A stretch of DNA of 64,000 nucleotides, from positions 165,949 through 229,948 of the forward strand of contig NZ_FOJM01000011.1 in the NCBI RefSeq assembly GCF_900111825.1, in the 5' to 3' direction. Positions 26,435 through 34,552 of this stretch are shown here, piece by piece. How positions within the stretch are numbered: the first letter of the stretch is position 1; each line of letters starts with the position of its first letter. The notes below the pieces were generated by a model. It made no database searches. It was given only the letters and a program-made list of their open reading frames with translations, and had not been told where the DNA came from. The stretch is from Pedobacter suwonensis. Lineage in GTDB: Bacteria; Bacteroidota; Bacteroidia; Sphingobacteriales; Sphingobacteriaceae. Both the position numbers and the translations under genes were made by a program.

Positions 26435-27061
26435 ATGAATGTAGAAGACGTTTTTAAGAACAACGAAAAGTGGATAGCAGAAAAACTATCAATTGATCCC
26501 AATTATTTTACCGAGCTATCTAAAGGACAAAGTCCGGAGTTTTTGTATATCGGATGTTCAGATAGTCGTGTTACGGCCGAAGACTTAATGGGTATACAAC
26601 CTGGGCAGGCTTTTGTGCACCGAAATGTGGCCAACCTGGTAAATAACGTAGATTTAAACGTAATGACGGTTTTAAACTACGCTGTTCGTCACTTAAAAGT
26701 AAACCATATTGTGGTTTGCGGACACTACAACTGTGGAGGCGTTAAAGCGGCCATGCAACCTGCTGATATGGGTATATTAAATCCATGGTTAAGAAATATC
26801 CGTGATGTTTACCGCATCCACAAAGAAGAGTTAAATGCCATTGAGGATGAAGGTGCGCGTTACAACCGACTCGTTGAACTGAATGTTCAGGAACAATGCG
26901 TTAACCTGTTAAAAACCGCAGCGGTGCAAGAGGCCATTACTGAACGCGGAATAACCGTTCACGGCTGGGTTTTCGATATCCACACGGGTAAATTAATCGA
27001 CCTTAAAATCGATTTCGAAAGTATCCTGAAAGATATTAAGGAGATTTATAATTTGTATTAA
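26435..27061 (+). CDS. Beta-class carbonic anhydrase
   Basis: Zinc enzyme that hydrates CO2 to bicarbonate. This 208-residue protein has the zinc ligands Cys41 in CSDSRV, His97 and Cys100 in VCGHYNCGG, and the Asp43-Arg45 dyad. HRNVANL near 62 and GWVFDIHTGKLIDL near the end fit the family. It is cytoplasmic (no signal peptide). It stands alone between the Crp/Fnr gene and a repeat-rich gap, so a housekeeping role in supplying bicarbonate is likely. Confidence 0.95.
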   Translation: MNVEDVFKNNEKWIAEKLSIDPNYFTELSKGQSPEFLYIGCSDSRVTAEDLMGIQPGQAFVHRNVANLVNNVDLNVMTVLNYAVRHLKVNHIVVCGHYNCGGVKAAMQPADMGILNPWLRNIRDVYRIHKEELNAIEDEGARYNRLVELNVQEQCVNLLKTAAVQEAITERGITVHGWVFDIHTGKLIDLKIDFESILKDIKEIYNLY

Positions 27062-27118
27062 CCTGAGTTCGATTATTAATATTACCTATCGGTAGCTTAT
27101 ATTGACGTTTGATTAATC

Positions 27119-27256
27119 GACCGTCACCCTGAATTTATTTCAGGGTCTTTCCTGCTAAAAAGATGCTAAAACAAGTCAGCATGACGAATCGGTCAGGGAT
27201 TGGGCGCTTATAAGACAGTGTTTTAACTAAATAATTATCGAGTTCAGTTTATTAAG
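27119..27256 (+). repeat. Family D hairpin repeat with conserved tail
   Basis: GACCGTCACCCTGAATTTAT followed by TTCAGGGTCTTTC is nearly identical to 16513-16548. The right arm GTCAGCATGACG then leads into GATTGGGCGCTT and AATAATTATCGAGTTCAGTT, matching the tail of the copy at 16515-16650. Confidence 0.7.
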
Positions 27257-27298
27257 TCCGCAGTAATGAGTCGCAAGTCCTCATTACTAATTGCAAAA

Positions 27299-27329
27299 GA
27301 CCTCGCAGGCTTTGAAAATCTGCGAGGTT
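27299..27329. repeat. Short palindromic repeat
   Basis: ACCTCGCAG and CTGCGAGGT are complementary arms around an 11-base loop. The layout resembles the hairpin at 5405-5437. Read on the minus strand it lies downstream of the kdu genes but lacks a T-run. Confidence 0.55.
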
Positions 27330-27383
27330 TAAATACTTCTGAAAATCGACTCCTGACTAGGGACTAGAGACTAAGGACTAACC

Positions 27384-28151
27384 CTACCGTCCCATCCAAC
27401 CGCCATCAACGGTTAAAATTGTTCCGTGGACATAATCGCTGGCAGCAGAGGCCAGGAATATCGTTGGTCCTTTAAAATCTTCAGGTATACCCCATCTTCC
27501 GGCAGGGATACGAGATAATATAGAAGTGCTCCTGTCCTGATCTTCACGTAAAGCAGAAGTATTATCAGTTGCGATATACCCGGGCGCAATCGCATTTACG
27601 TTTACACCTTTTGATGCCCACTCATTTGCAAAAGCCTTGGTTAAAGATGCAATTGCTCCTTTACTCGCGGCATAACCAGGCACGGTAATTCCGCCTTGAA
27701 ATGAAAGTAATGAAGCTGTAAAAATTACTTTTCCACTTCCTCTGGCAATCATTTCCCTACCAATTTCACGCGTTAAAATAAATGGTGCCGATTGGTTTAC
27801 GGCAATTACTTCATCCCAATATTCGTCTGAATGTTCAGCAATTGGCTGGCGCAAAATCGTTCCGGCATTATTCACCAGAATATCAATCACAGGATGATCT
27901 GCTTTCACCTGAGCCGCAAAAGCCAGGGTATTTTCGCGTTTACCAAAATCGCACCGGTAAGCATAAAATTTTCTGCCCAGCGCTAAAACTTCGTTCTCAA
28001 CAGCACTGCCCTGCAGTTCTAAACTTGCAGAGACACCGATAATATCGGCCCCTGCTTCAGCCAAAGCCAAAGCCATGGCTTTTCCGATTCCTCTTTTGCA
28101 GCCGGTTACCAATGCAGTTTTACCTGTTAAATTAAATATGTTGTTAGCCAT
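27384..28151 (-). CDS. kduD: 2-dehydro-3-deoxy-D-gluconate 5-dehydrogenase (KduD-type SDR)
   Basis: This 255-residue classical short-chain dehydrogenase interconverts 2,5-diketo-3-deoxygluconate and 2-keto-3-deoxygluconate in pectin/uronate breakdown. The cofactor motif TGCKRGIGKAMA is at 16-27, NNAGTILRQ near 90, catalytic Ser in FTASLLS and YAASKG with the YxxxK dyad near 155-159. It lies 18 bases after kduI, the usual partner, which supports the specific name over other SDR activities. Confidence 0.9.
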   Translation of the reverse strand: MANNIFNLTGKTALVTGCKRGIGKAMALALAEAGADIIGVSASLELQGSAVENEVLALGRKFYAYRCDFGKRENTLAFAAQVKADHPVIDILVNNAGTILRQPIAEHSDEYWDEVIAVNQSAPFILTREIGREMIARGSGKVIFTASLLSFQGGITVPGYAASKGAIASLTKAFANEWASKGVNVNAIAPGYIATDNTSALREDQDRSTSILSRIPAGRWGIPEDFKGPTIFLASAASDYVHGTILTVDGGWMGR

Positions 28152-28169
28152 GATGTATTCTTAAATAAA

Positions 28170-29009
28170 TTATTTCAGTTCGGTAATGGCACAGTGATCC
28201 ATGTCGCCATAATCTAAGTTTTCGCCGGCCATACCCCAAATAAAAGTGTAATTGCTTGTGCCTGCTCCCGAATGGATAGACCAGTTTGGCGAAATCACCG
28301 CCTGATCATTCTGCATCCAGATATGGCGGGTTTCTTGCGGTTGTCCCATAAAGTGGCAAACACTTTGCCCGTTCGGAACCTCAAAATAGAAATAGGCTTC
28401 CATCCTTCTATCATGTGTATGTGCCGGCATGGTATTCCAAACACTGCCCGATTTTAATTCGGTCATTCCCATTTGCAACTGGCAGGTTGGCAAAACACTG
28501 TTTACCAATAACTTATTGATTATTCTATGATTTGCTGTTTCAGGCGTACCCAATTCTACAATCTCCGCTTCAGCTTTGCTTACTTTTTTAGTAGGATAGC
28601 TATGGTGTGCCGGGGCAGAATTGATGTATAATTTCGTTGCTTCGCCCAAGTTGGCAGATTCAAAAAACACTTCTTTTGTACCTTTACCGATATACAAAGC
28701 TTCTTTATAATCCAGTTCGTATGTTTCTCCGTCAGCTGTTACTATTGCTTTTCCACCAACATTGATGATTCCCAGTTCCCTGCGCTCCAAAAAGTAATTT
28801 GCTTTTAAATCATCAGGGTTTGGCAATGCTATTTTTTGATCAACCGGCATGGCACCACCAACAATATACCTGTCAAAATGAGATAAGGTGAGGTTTACCT
28901 GGTTGGCTTCAAATACGTTTTCAATCAAAAAGTTATCCCGCAAAGCAGCGGTATCCATTTGTTTAACTTCTTTGGGGCTTTGGGCGTAACGGCTTTCGAA
29001 TTTGTTCAT
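28170..29009 (-). CDS. kduI: 5-dehydro-4-deoxy-D-glucuronate isomerase
   Basis: This 279-residue cupin-type isomerase converts the product of unsaturated uronate hydrolysis to 2,5-diketo-3-deoxygluconate. The N-terminus (ESRYAQSPKEVKQMDT) and the metal site region PAHTHDRRMEAYFYFEV with His, His and Glu are diagnostic, and the last ligand His lies in WSIHSGAGTSNY. It is the first gene of the kduI-kduD pair. No polysaccharide lyase is in the window, so the substrate source is elsewhere. Confidence 0.95.
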   Translation of the reverse strand: MNKFESRYAQSPKEVKQMDTAALRDNFLIENVFEANQVNLTLSHFDRYIVGGAMPVDQKIALPNPDDLKANYFLERRELGIINVGGKAIVTADGETYELDYKEALYIGKGTKEVFFESANLGEATKLYINSAPAHHSYPTKKVSKAEAEIVELGTPETANHRIINKLLVNSVLPTCQLQMGMTELKSGSVWNTMPAHTHDRRMEAYFYFEVPNGQSVCHFMGQPQETRHIWMQNDQAVISPNWSIHSGAGTSNYTFIWGMAGENLDYGDMDHCAITELK

Positions 29010-29060
29010 TGGTTAAAATTGAGTTTGAGAGAAATCTGAAATGATATCAGATCCTATCCA

Positions 29061-29068
29061 CAAATATA
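29061..29068 (-). promoter_or_regulatory. Candidate -7 box for kduI-kduD
   Basis: The minus strand reads TATATTTG, matching TAnnTTTG, about 52 bases before the kduI start. Upstream of it, an imperfect ATACT-N7-GGTAT inverted repeat (29078-29094) overlaps where a regulator could bind. No -33 TTTG is clear. Confidence 0.35.
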
Positions 29069-29244
29069 TTTATACGATACTTATTATTGGTATTAATACT
29101 CAATTTTATAATCCTTTTTTATGGTTTCTTAATTTTAGGGTACTAAACATTCGTTTTAATGAAAAGTAATCAATTTTATTAACATGCAGACTTAAAATCT
29201 AAGTAATGCTGAGTTGTTTGGAGAGCGGCTTTCTATGCAATGAT

Positions 29245-29320
29245 TAAAGTTTCTTCCCGCTATCCGCTTTACTTCACCCGATGAAATATCGGGTTCGTGT
29301 CCGCCGCTATCCTTTTGTAT
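29245..29320 (+). repeat. Family A repeat fragment
   Basis: It has TTCCCGCTATCCGCTTTA, then CGATGAAATATCGGG and CGTGTCCGCCGCTATCC, parallel to the pattern at 19138-19230 and near 61230-61290. Confidence 0.45.
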
Positions 29321-29472
29321 GGAAACATTTATATTAGTGATCATTGTTTTTAGCACATATTTTTAGGGCGATCGTCATGCTGAATTTATTTCAGCATCTT
29401 AGGAGGATTTAATATCTCAAAAAGTATAGCTGGATGTAATGGATTTATTTCCGCTCTATGCCGCGGGGGCAT

Positions 29473-29496
29473 GGTACTTTGGAGCGCCAAAGTACC
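29473..29496. repeat. 10-bp perfect palindrome
   Basis: GGTACTTTGG (29473-29482) and CCAAAGTACC (29487-29496) are exact complements around AGCG. It sits immediately before the long palindrome and may be its outermost part. Confidence 0.7.
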
Positions 29497-29500
29497 CAAA

Positions 29501-29705
29501 GCGCTTCGTCAATCCAGCAATGAGCCTTTTGCACAATCCCATACGCATCAAAAAAACAGTGGCACTTCGTTTTGTGTTCAATATTTTTTAGAAAAATTTA
29601 ATTATCGTTATGAACACAAAACCACTGCGCTTCAGGTTTGTTAGTGCTAATTTATCTGAACTGCAACTGTTTTTTTGATTCCCCTGGCTCCTGGGATTGA
29701 CAGCG
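29501..29705. repeat. Long imperfect palindrome, ~205 bases, nested arms
   Basis: Three successive arm pairs are complementary and in order. Outer: CGTCAATCCAGCAATGAGCC (29507-29526) against GGCTCCTGGGATTGACAGCG (29686-29705). Middle: ATCAAAAAAACAGT (29547-29560) against ACTGTTTTTTTGAT (29666-29679). Inner: TTTTGTGTTCA (29570-29580) against TGAACACAAAA (29611-29621). Transcribed RNA would fold into one long branched hairpin. It could be a MITE, a relic of an inverted duplication, or a structured RNA. Confidence 0.7.
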
Positions 29706-29897
29706 TCCTTAGTTAAAACCCATGCTTTATTAAAGTTGCTTAGCAAAATGCCTAAACTATTCTTAAAAAAGATGTGTCCACTCGGTATTATAAAATATCG
29801 GAATAAAGCGAATAACGGAACTGCCCTTGCCGAAGAAATACCGAACCCTAAATTTCCAATAAAATAGATGAATGCTTTTAATATGCTGTTTTAACAC

Positions 29898-30725
29898 TTA
29901 ACCCGCATCTATGGTGCTCCGCTGTTGATCGAAATGATTATTCATGATACGCTGATAAACCTGTTCTGCAACCACATACAATAAATCTGCTTTTTCAAAC
30001 AGGTGTAACAAATCTTGCTCACCAATAACATAACTGTTTTCGTACCTCACAGCCAGGTAAGCCTCATCAAGCAAATGCAAAAGGGTAACTTCTTCCTCAC
30101 TATCATTAAATAATACTGAAAGCGGTTTTACATAAGGCTTAATATACAATTGATGAACCCTGATGCGGTGTGTTTTTTTATCTTTTCCCATGACCAGAAT
30201 CTCGATGGCCCGATACATCAGATCAAAAACCTGATGCAGCATGAAAGTGCAGTATTCAAAATTTTGTTGTTTAAAGTAGAAGGTTGCACCTACCAAAAAT
30301 TTATTGGCCTTATCAATTCCATGCCGGTACTTAGCACTTACCTGGTCTGCAATAAACTTAGGTGTACCACCATCAAAAAGATGACCGGATTTACTAAATA
30401 AACAATTTTGCGCAACGGTGGCGTAGTAAAAGAATAAACTTCCCGCCAACAGGGCCTGCTCTACCTCATGTACATGAAAAACCCGATAGCTCAGTTCCAT
30501 TTGCCCGTTAAATACAATATTTAACACCGGTATTAATTCATTTAAAATACGTACCTGTTTAAAAGAAACCATAATCAGGATTTCCTGAACGGCCTTACCG
30601 GCCAGAAAGTTATTATGGAGATAAACACATTGAACAGGAACTGCGGCCGTAATAGCCTTTAACAAACGTAACATGCTTTCATCTTTTAATGCAGCATGTT
30701 CTGGATTCAAAAACTTACTCCGCAT
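29898..30725 (-). CDS. HEPN-domain protein with degenerate nucleotidyltransferase-like N-terminus
   Basis: This 275-residue protein has two parts. Residues 20-110 follow the outline of Bacteroidota NTase-HEPN proteins (VYLHNNFL, EILIMVSF, RVFHVHEVEQALLAGSLFFY) but lack the GS and DxD catalytic residues. Residues 130-260 have the HEPN pattern: KANKFLVGATFYFKQQNFEY, then FMLHQVFDLMYRAIEILV and KTHRIRVHQL. The RNase RX4-6H motif is not evident. Its start lies inside the end of the four-repeat gene (11-base overlap), so the two are coupled. Its role could be RNA-, nucleotide- or toxin-related; nothing fixes it. Confidence 0.65.
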   Translation of the reverse strand: MRSKFLNPEHAALKDESMLRLLKAITAAVPVQCVYLHNNFLAGKAVQEILIMVSFKQVRILNELIPVLNIVFNGQMELSYRVFHVHEVEQALLAGSLFFYYATVAQNCLFSKSGHLFDGGTPKFIADQVSAKYRHGIDKANKFLVGATFYFKQQNFEYCTFMLHQVFDLMYRAIEILVMGKDKKTHRIRVHQLYIKPYVKPLSVLFNDSEEEVTLLHLLDEAYLAVRYENSYVIGEQDLLHLFEKADLLYVVAEQVYQRIMNNHFDQQRSTIDAG

Positions 30726-31884
30726 AATGGTACCTTTCTTCAGTTTCAGTTAAGGGAGGATTGGTAATGATTAAAAAAAAAGCTTCTATAATCATCAGCA
30801 TGGATTCATACTGTTCAAACAGGAATTCCTTATCCAGTAATTTAATGCTGCTTTTGGTACTGAATGCAGCATAAAACCATTCCAGGAGCCCTAAACGCAG
30901 TTGCTTAATTTTTTCGGGAATAAAAAAAGACGTTACAAACAGATAGGGATTTTCGATATGCATGGCAGCCAGTGTATTTACCTCGCACAGGCCTTTATGG
31001 GTACCGCTGTTTTTTGACTGATCTGTAGCAATAAGCAAATTTTTGGGCGGTGTACCCTGGTAAGTTAAGTTTTTAGCGGTAATCAAAAAACCGGCGTTTA
31101 GCAATTTGATAAACTGGTTATAGAGAAAAAAATAATCGGCCACATCGCTCAAACACTTTTCTTCAGCCAGGGCAGCTTTATACCAGTTTTTTAGATAGGT
31201 TTTATGCCCGCTTAGGTTATCAAGGCTAAAGAAAAATTCTATTACCTTAAATGGATCGTTAAATACTTCCTGTTCAAAAGCCAGGGGCGATGTACTTTCG
31301 AAAATGGCCATATGATAATACCGATCGATACTTTTAAAACTATTTCTGGTAACGATCCTTTCGTGTATGAGCCAACAAGCCTCCAGCATTTTTTTGGTGT
31401 TTTCGTAAAAAGGAAAAATATGTTGGTCCCAATCAAGATCGAGGTTATTTTCTAATGCGGCCAGCAACCACTCTTTATACATCACTTTATAGGTATCTGA
31501 CTGGAAGAACAAGAAAATATCCAGAAAGGTAAGTTTTGGATTTTTCACTTCTCCGCTGCTCAATAATTTCGGACAATACTTAAGTAGTACCATTTCGCGT
31601 TCTACACCGCATTCATCAGCAGAAATCGCCTCTATAAATGCTTTATCAGTTTCAATATGGTTAAAAACCAAATCCGAATAATCGAAAAGCGGAACGAGTT
31701 TTTCATAAAATACCAACAGCTGAGCAGGATGCTTCTGGGGCGAGAAATCGAATTCGTTACGGGGCGGATTTAACCAGTTTTTTAGAAAGTTCAAATGATA
31801 GTCTACACTGTTTGTAGAAAAAAAGCTTTCAATCGCACCGATAAGTGCCATCGTTTCGTTTTTAAAATTCGTATTCGCTTCCAT
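30715..31884 (-). CDS. Uncharacterised protein of four ~98-residue repeats
   Basis: The start at 31884 (MEANTNFKNE) gives 389 residues. I recognise no family. Four units begin near residues 17, 118, 211 and 311, each with a pattern of aromatic pair, 8-12 residues, Leu-x-x-Trp-x-x-Ala, then a Tyr-rich helix and LLEA-like segment: examples are FLKNWLNPP, YKEWLLAAL, LKNWYKAAL and LLEWFYAAF. The units look alpha-helical and bind-like. No signal peptide or membrane segment is seen. The product is encoded with the HEPN protein by an 11-base overlap and is divergent from an HTH/S24 regulator. Confidence 0.7.
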   Translation of the reverse strand: MEANTNFKNETMALIGAIESFFSTNSVDYHLNFLKNWLNPPRNEFDFSPQKHPAQLLVFYEKLVPLFDYSDLVFNHIETDKAFIEAISADECGVEREMVLLKYCPKLLSSGEVKNPKLTFLDIFLFFQSDTYKVMYKEWLLAALENNLDLDWDQHIFPFYENTKKMLEACWLIHERIVTRNSFKSIDRYYHMAIFESTSPLAFEQEVFNDPFKVIEFFFSLDNLSGHKTYLKNWYKAALAEEKCLSDVADYFFLYNQFIKLLNAGFLITAKNLTYQGTPPKNLLIATDQSKNSGTHKGLCEVNTLAAMHIENPYLFVTSFFIPEKIKQLRLGLLEWFYAAFSTKSSIKLLDKEFLFEQYESMLMIIEAFFLIITNPPLTETEERYHYAE

Positions 31885-31935
31885 ATTGTTTAATTTTAAA
31901 ATGATTATATTAGCTAACGAATTTAGCAAAATAAA

Positions 31936-31969
31936 ATAAGTTAATCTAATTTTAATAAGATAAACTTAT
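31936..31969. promoter_or_regulatory. Candidate operator in the divergent intergenic region
   Basis: ATAAGTT (31936-31942) and AACTTAT (31963-31969) are inverted with 20 bases between, in the 99-base region shared by the four-repeat gene and the S24 regulator. This is a plausible binding site for the HTH/S24 protein, not demonstrated. Confidence 0.35.
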
Positions 31970-31983
31970 CAACAATTACCGTT

Positions 31984-32631
31984 ATGAATGAAAATCAGCG
32001 CTTAAAAAGATTAATGGAATTACTGCATTTTAAGACTCAAAAGGATTTTGCTGCTGCATTAAATATTCAACAGGGTTCATTATCAGATATTTTAAGAGAA
32101 AGGGTTAATGTATCTAATGCGATTAAAGATAGGTTGGAGATGAAATTCGACGTCAATTTAACCTGGCTGGAAGATGGAATTGGTGAGCCTTTCTTCAAAA
32201 AGAAGCCAGCTGTTGGCGAAAGCAAAGAAGGTGTTCCTTATTTTGATATGAGCCTGTCGGATGCGAAAGAACACATTGTGGAAGAGCAACGGGCGGAATA
32301 CCTGGTAAACTATCTGCCTTTTAATGATTGTACGGCCTATTTACCGGTTTATGGTGACAGCATGGCACCGCAGTATGCCGCAGGTGAAATTATAGCGATA
32401 AAAGAAATTACCAATTACGAAATCCTGCAGTGGGGAGAGGCTTATGTGGTGATGACGGATGAAGACAGTAACAGCCTGCGCACCATCAAACTCATTTTTC
32501 AGCACACTGACGATACCAAACTCATCCTCCGCTCTTCAAACCCGAATTTTAAAGGCGATACGGTAATCAGTAAGAAAAATATCCAGGCACTTTACATCAT
32601 TAAGGGTAAAATTACGAGGAATGTTATATAA
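31984..32631 (+). CDS. HTH/S24 LexA-CI-like transcriptional regulator
   Basis: This 215-residue protein has an N-terminal helix-turn-helix (about 5-60, KTQKDFAAALNIQQGSLSDI) and a C-terminal S24 peptidase-like domain. The Ser-Lys dyad is present: Ser126 in YGDSMAPQY and Lys169 in LRTIKLI. An Ala-Gly self-cleavage site is not obvious in the linker (PAVGESKEG). Family members are phage-repressor-like and can answer DNA damage. Divergent from the four-repeat/HEPN pair, 99 bases apart, which suggests it controls that pair. Confidence 0.85.
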   Translation: MNENQRLKRLMELLHFKTQKDFAAALNIQQGSLSDILRERVNVSNAIKDRLEMKFDVNLTWLEDGIGEPFFKKKPAVGESKEGVPYFDMSLSDAKEHIVEEQRAEYLVNYLPFNDCTAYLPVYGDSMAPQYAAGEIIAIKEITNYEILQWGEAYVVMTDEDSNSLRTIKLIFQHTDDTKLILRSSNPNFKGDTVISKKNIQALYIIKGKITRNVI

Positions 32632-32740
32632 TGGTGCGGGTTAATCGGTTAACTGTTTAAATTGGTTAATTGCATCAGCAAAATGCCATATAATTTACTG
32701 AAATAATATAAAAGGTTCCGCTAATCCGCAGATTTAAAAA

Positions 32741-32900
32741 CGCTGTATTGGAGTCTGTTTATAAATTGACAGAATCCATCCCTAAAAAAGTCGTCATTGC
32801 GAGGAGGAACGACGAAGCAATCTTTCACGCTAATGATCCTTGCTGTAAAGATTGCTTCGTCGGCTGAAAAAGCCTTCTCGCAATGACGAATATATTTTGT
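32741..32900 (-). repeat. Family B MITE-like element, reverse copy
   Basis: The plus strand reads ATTGACAGAATCCATCCC, then AAAAAAGTCGTCATTGCGAG, and the hairpin closes with TTCTCGCAATGACG. This is the reverse complement of the order at 13556-13680 and 52732-52862, including the CTGTCAAT end. The distal AT-rich flank is missing or diverged. Confidence 0.7.
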
Positions 32901-32957
32901 CTGGATTTCTAATCCGAGCCATTTTACTGTGGGTTTATCCACAACTAAAATCATAAC

Positions 32958-32992
32958 AAAAAAGCGGTCCGATCAATGATCAGGCCGCTTTT
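32958..32992 (-). terminator. Terminator of the SusC/SusD operon
   Basis: On the minus strand AAAAGCGGCCTGATC pairs imperfectly with GATCGGACCGCTTTT and is followed by a T-run. It is 21 bases past the SusD stop. Confidence 0.85.
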
Positions 32993-33012
32993 CTTAATAT
33001 ATTACAGTTCGT

Positions 33013-34542
33013 TTAATAACCCGGATTCTGATACATTTTAACCGGATCCAGTTTTACCTCATCAAAAGGAATAGGGAAATACCTGTCTTTTGTGGTTACG
33101 TTAGCCAGCTTAGCAATTCCATACGCCGACTGTGGTTTCGCTTTTAAGTAAGTAACCAACTCTGCCGCGGTAAAATTTCTGATCAAATCAAACCATCTTT
33201 GGTGCTCAAAGGCGAATTCTACCCTACGCTCATGCAAAATAGCCAGTTTTAAAGTCGGGAATTTAGCCGCATAATTAACGTCGGTTTTGGCAACCGCATA
33301 AACAGGCATACCTGCTCTTGTTCTGACCATATCTAAATATTGAATAGCTACGGCATCATTGCCCTGCAACATATTAACTTCAGCAAGCATTAAAATTACG
33401 TCGGCATAACGCATCAAAATCCAATCATTACCGCCATAACCATTGTTGGTGGCCAAGGCACTGGCATCACGGAATTTGGTAATAAACCAATCTTTTACGG
33501 TTGCATCGTTAGCGTATTTTACAGAGAAATCTTTTCTTAAATCACTTGTTTCGTACTCGTTGATCAGATCTAACTTCACATTTCCACCGATACCAGTTGA
33601 AACCTTTAACGAATTAATGGTTTCGCCTTTTGCCTGGTTATTAGCGGCAATGCTGGAGCTGTAATTAATATCGCCCTGTTTGTAAGAAATCTGGAAAATC
33701 AGTTCTTTACAGGTGGCTTTCTTGGCCACATCGAAAACGTCGGTATAAGGAATTTCAGAAAGGTTGCCAAAAGCTTTCATATTATAAGCAGCCGTTAGGT
33801 AAGTATTGGCATTGGAAAGGTTTTCGGCCTTATTGTTTGGCAGGGTGGCCGCCATGGTTAAATAAACCTTACCCAGGTAAGCATTAATTGCCGCTTTGGA
33901 TGTTCTGCCGATATTCGCTAGCACCGGAAAGTTTGGTAGCGTACTATTTAACCCATCTTTTAAATCGGCTACAATCTGGTTGTAAACATCCGCCTCAGGC
34001 GCCCGAAAAACAAAGGGTATCACCTCTTCATTGGTTGATAATTGTTTTGTTACCAATGGTACAGCGCCCCACTTCCGTACCAGTTCGAAATACATAATGG
34101 CCCTGATGAATTTAGCTTCTGCAGCGTAATTTGCCTTATTAGCCTGAGTGGTAAAATTCGCTTTATCAATGTTGGATAAAATAAAATTGGATCTGGTTAT
34201 CGCATTGTAAAGGGCCAACCAATGGGCTTTCAGGTAGGAATTACTTGGCAGCAGGGAAAAATCGTTAAACTGAAAAGGTTCACCTGCATTACTCTGGTTA
34301 TCATTTCTTCCTGTATCGTCAGAGCGTTCATCGGTAAATAAACCACTGTTTTCACCCATAGTATTGCTGCTTCTCAACGATTGATAAGCACCATTTACGG
34401 CCAGTAAAACATCATTTTCTGTTTTAAAATAATTTTCAGGTGCTACTGCATTTGGATTCTTTTGATCCAGAAAATCCTTTTTACAAGCACCAATGCTTAG
34501 CACAACAGCCAGAGCTAAACCGATATAAATATTTTTTGTCAT
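33013..34542 (-). CDS. SusD/RagB-family surface glycan-binding lipoprotein
   Basis: This 509-residue protein has signal peptide and lipobox IGAC with Cys at about 20 followed by KKDFLDQKNPN, the standard SusD mature start. Later family features include FIRAIMYFELVRKWGAVPLV near 148-165, helical TPR-like units, and the closing ERRVEFAFEHQRWFDLIR and PIPFDEV. SusD proteins sit on the outer face of the outer membrane and deliver ligand to the partner SusC. It starts 10 bases after SusC. Its substrate cannot be read from the sequence. Confidence 0.95.
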   Translation of the reverse strand: MTKNIYIGLALAVVLSIGACKKDFLDQKNPNAVAPENYFKTENDVLLAVNGAYQSLRSSNTMGENSGLFTDERSDDTGRNDNQSNAGEPFQFNDFSLLPSNSYLKAHWLALYNAITRSNFILSNIDKANFTTQANKANYAAEAKFIRAIMYFELVRKWGAVPLVTKQLSTNEEVIPFVFRAPEADVYNQIVADLKDGLNSTLPNFPVLANIGRTSKAAINAYLGKVYLTMAATLPNNKAENLSNANTYLTAAYNMKAFGNLSEIPYTDVFDVAKKATCKELIFQISYKQGDINYSSSIAANNQAKGETINSLKVSTGIGGNVKLDLINEYETSDLRKDFSVKYANDATVKDWFITKFRDASALATNNGYGGNDWILMRYADVILMLAEVNMLQGNDAVAIQYLDMVRTRAGMPVYAVAKTDVNYAAKFPTLKLAILHERRVEFAFEHQRWFDLIRNFTAAELVTYLKAKPQSAYGIAKLANVTTKDRYFPIPFDEVKLDPVKMYQNPGY

Positions 34543-34552
34543 GTTCTGAATT

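Larger units (their letters stand above)
27062..27383. other. 322-base gap after carbonic anhydrase, repeat-filled
   Basis: It contains a family D hairpin with its tail (27119-27256), a short palindrome (27299-27329) and a low-complexity GGACTAGAGACTAAGGACTA tract (27348-27382). No gene is seen. Confidence 0.6.
29010..29897. other. 888-base gap: repeat island upstream of the HEPN locus
   Basis: No gene is supported on either strand. It contains the kduI promoter region, a family A fragment (29245-29320), a family D left arm (29374-29400), a 10-bp palindrome (29473-29496), and a ~205-base imperfect palindrome (29501-29705). The stretch 29710-29897 shows nothing recognised. Confidence 0.65.
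32632..33012. other. 381-base gap: repeat B copy and SusD terminator
   Basis: It holds a reverse-oriented family B element (about 32741-32900) and a minus-strand terminator (32958-32992). No gene is supported; the 77-codon minus-strand open frame here is read through the repeat. Confidence 0.65.

Noticed and set aside
31984..32631. LexA proper
   Set aside because: The S24 dyad is present, but the helix-turn-helix is phage-repressor-like, and no Ala-Gly cleavage site is evident; kept as LexA/CI-like.
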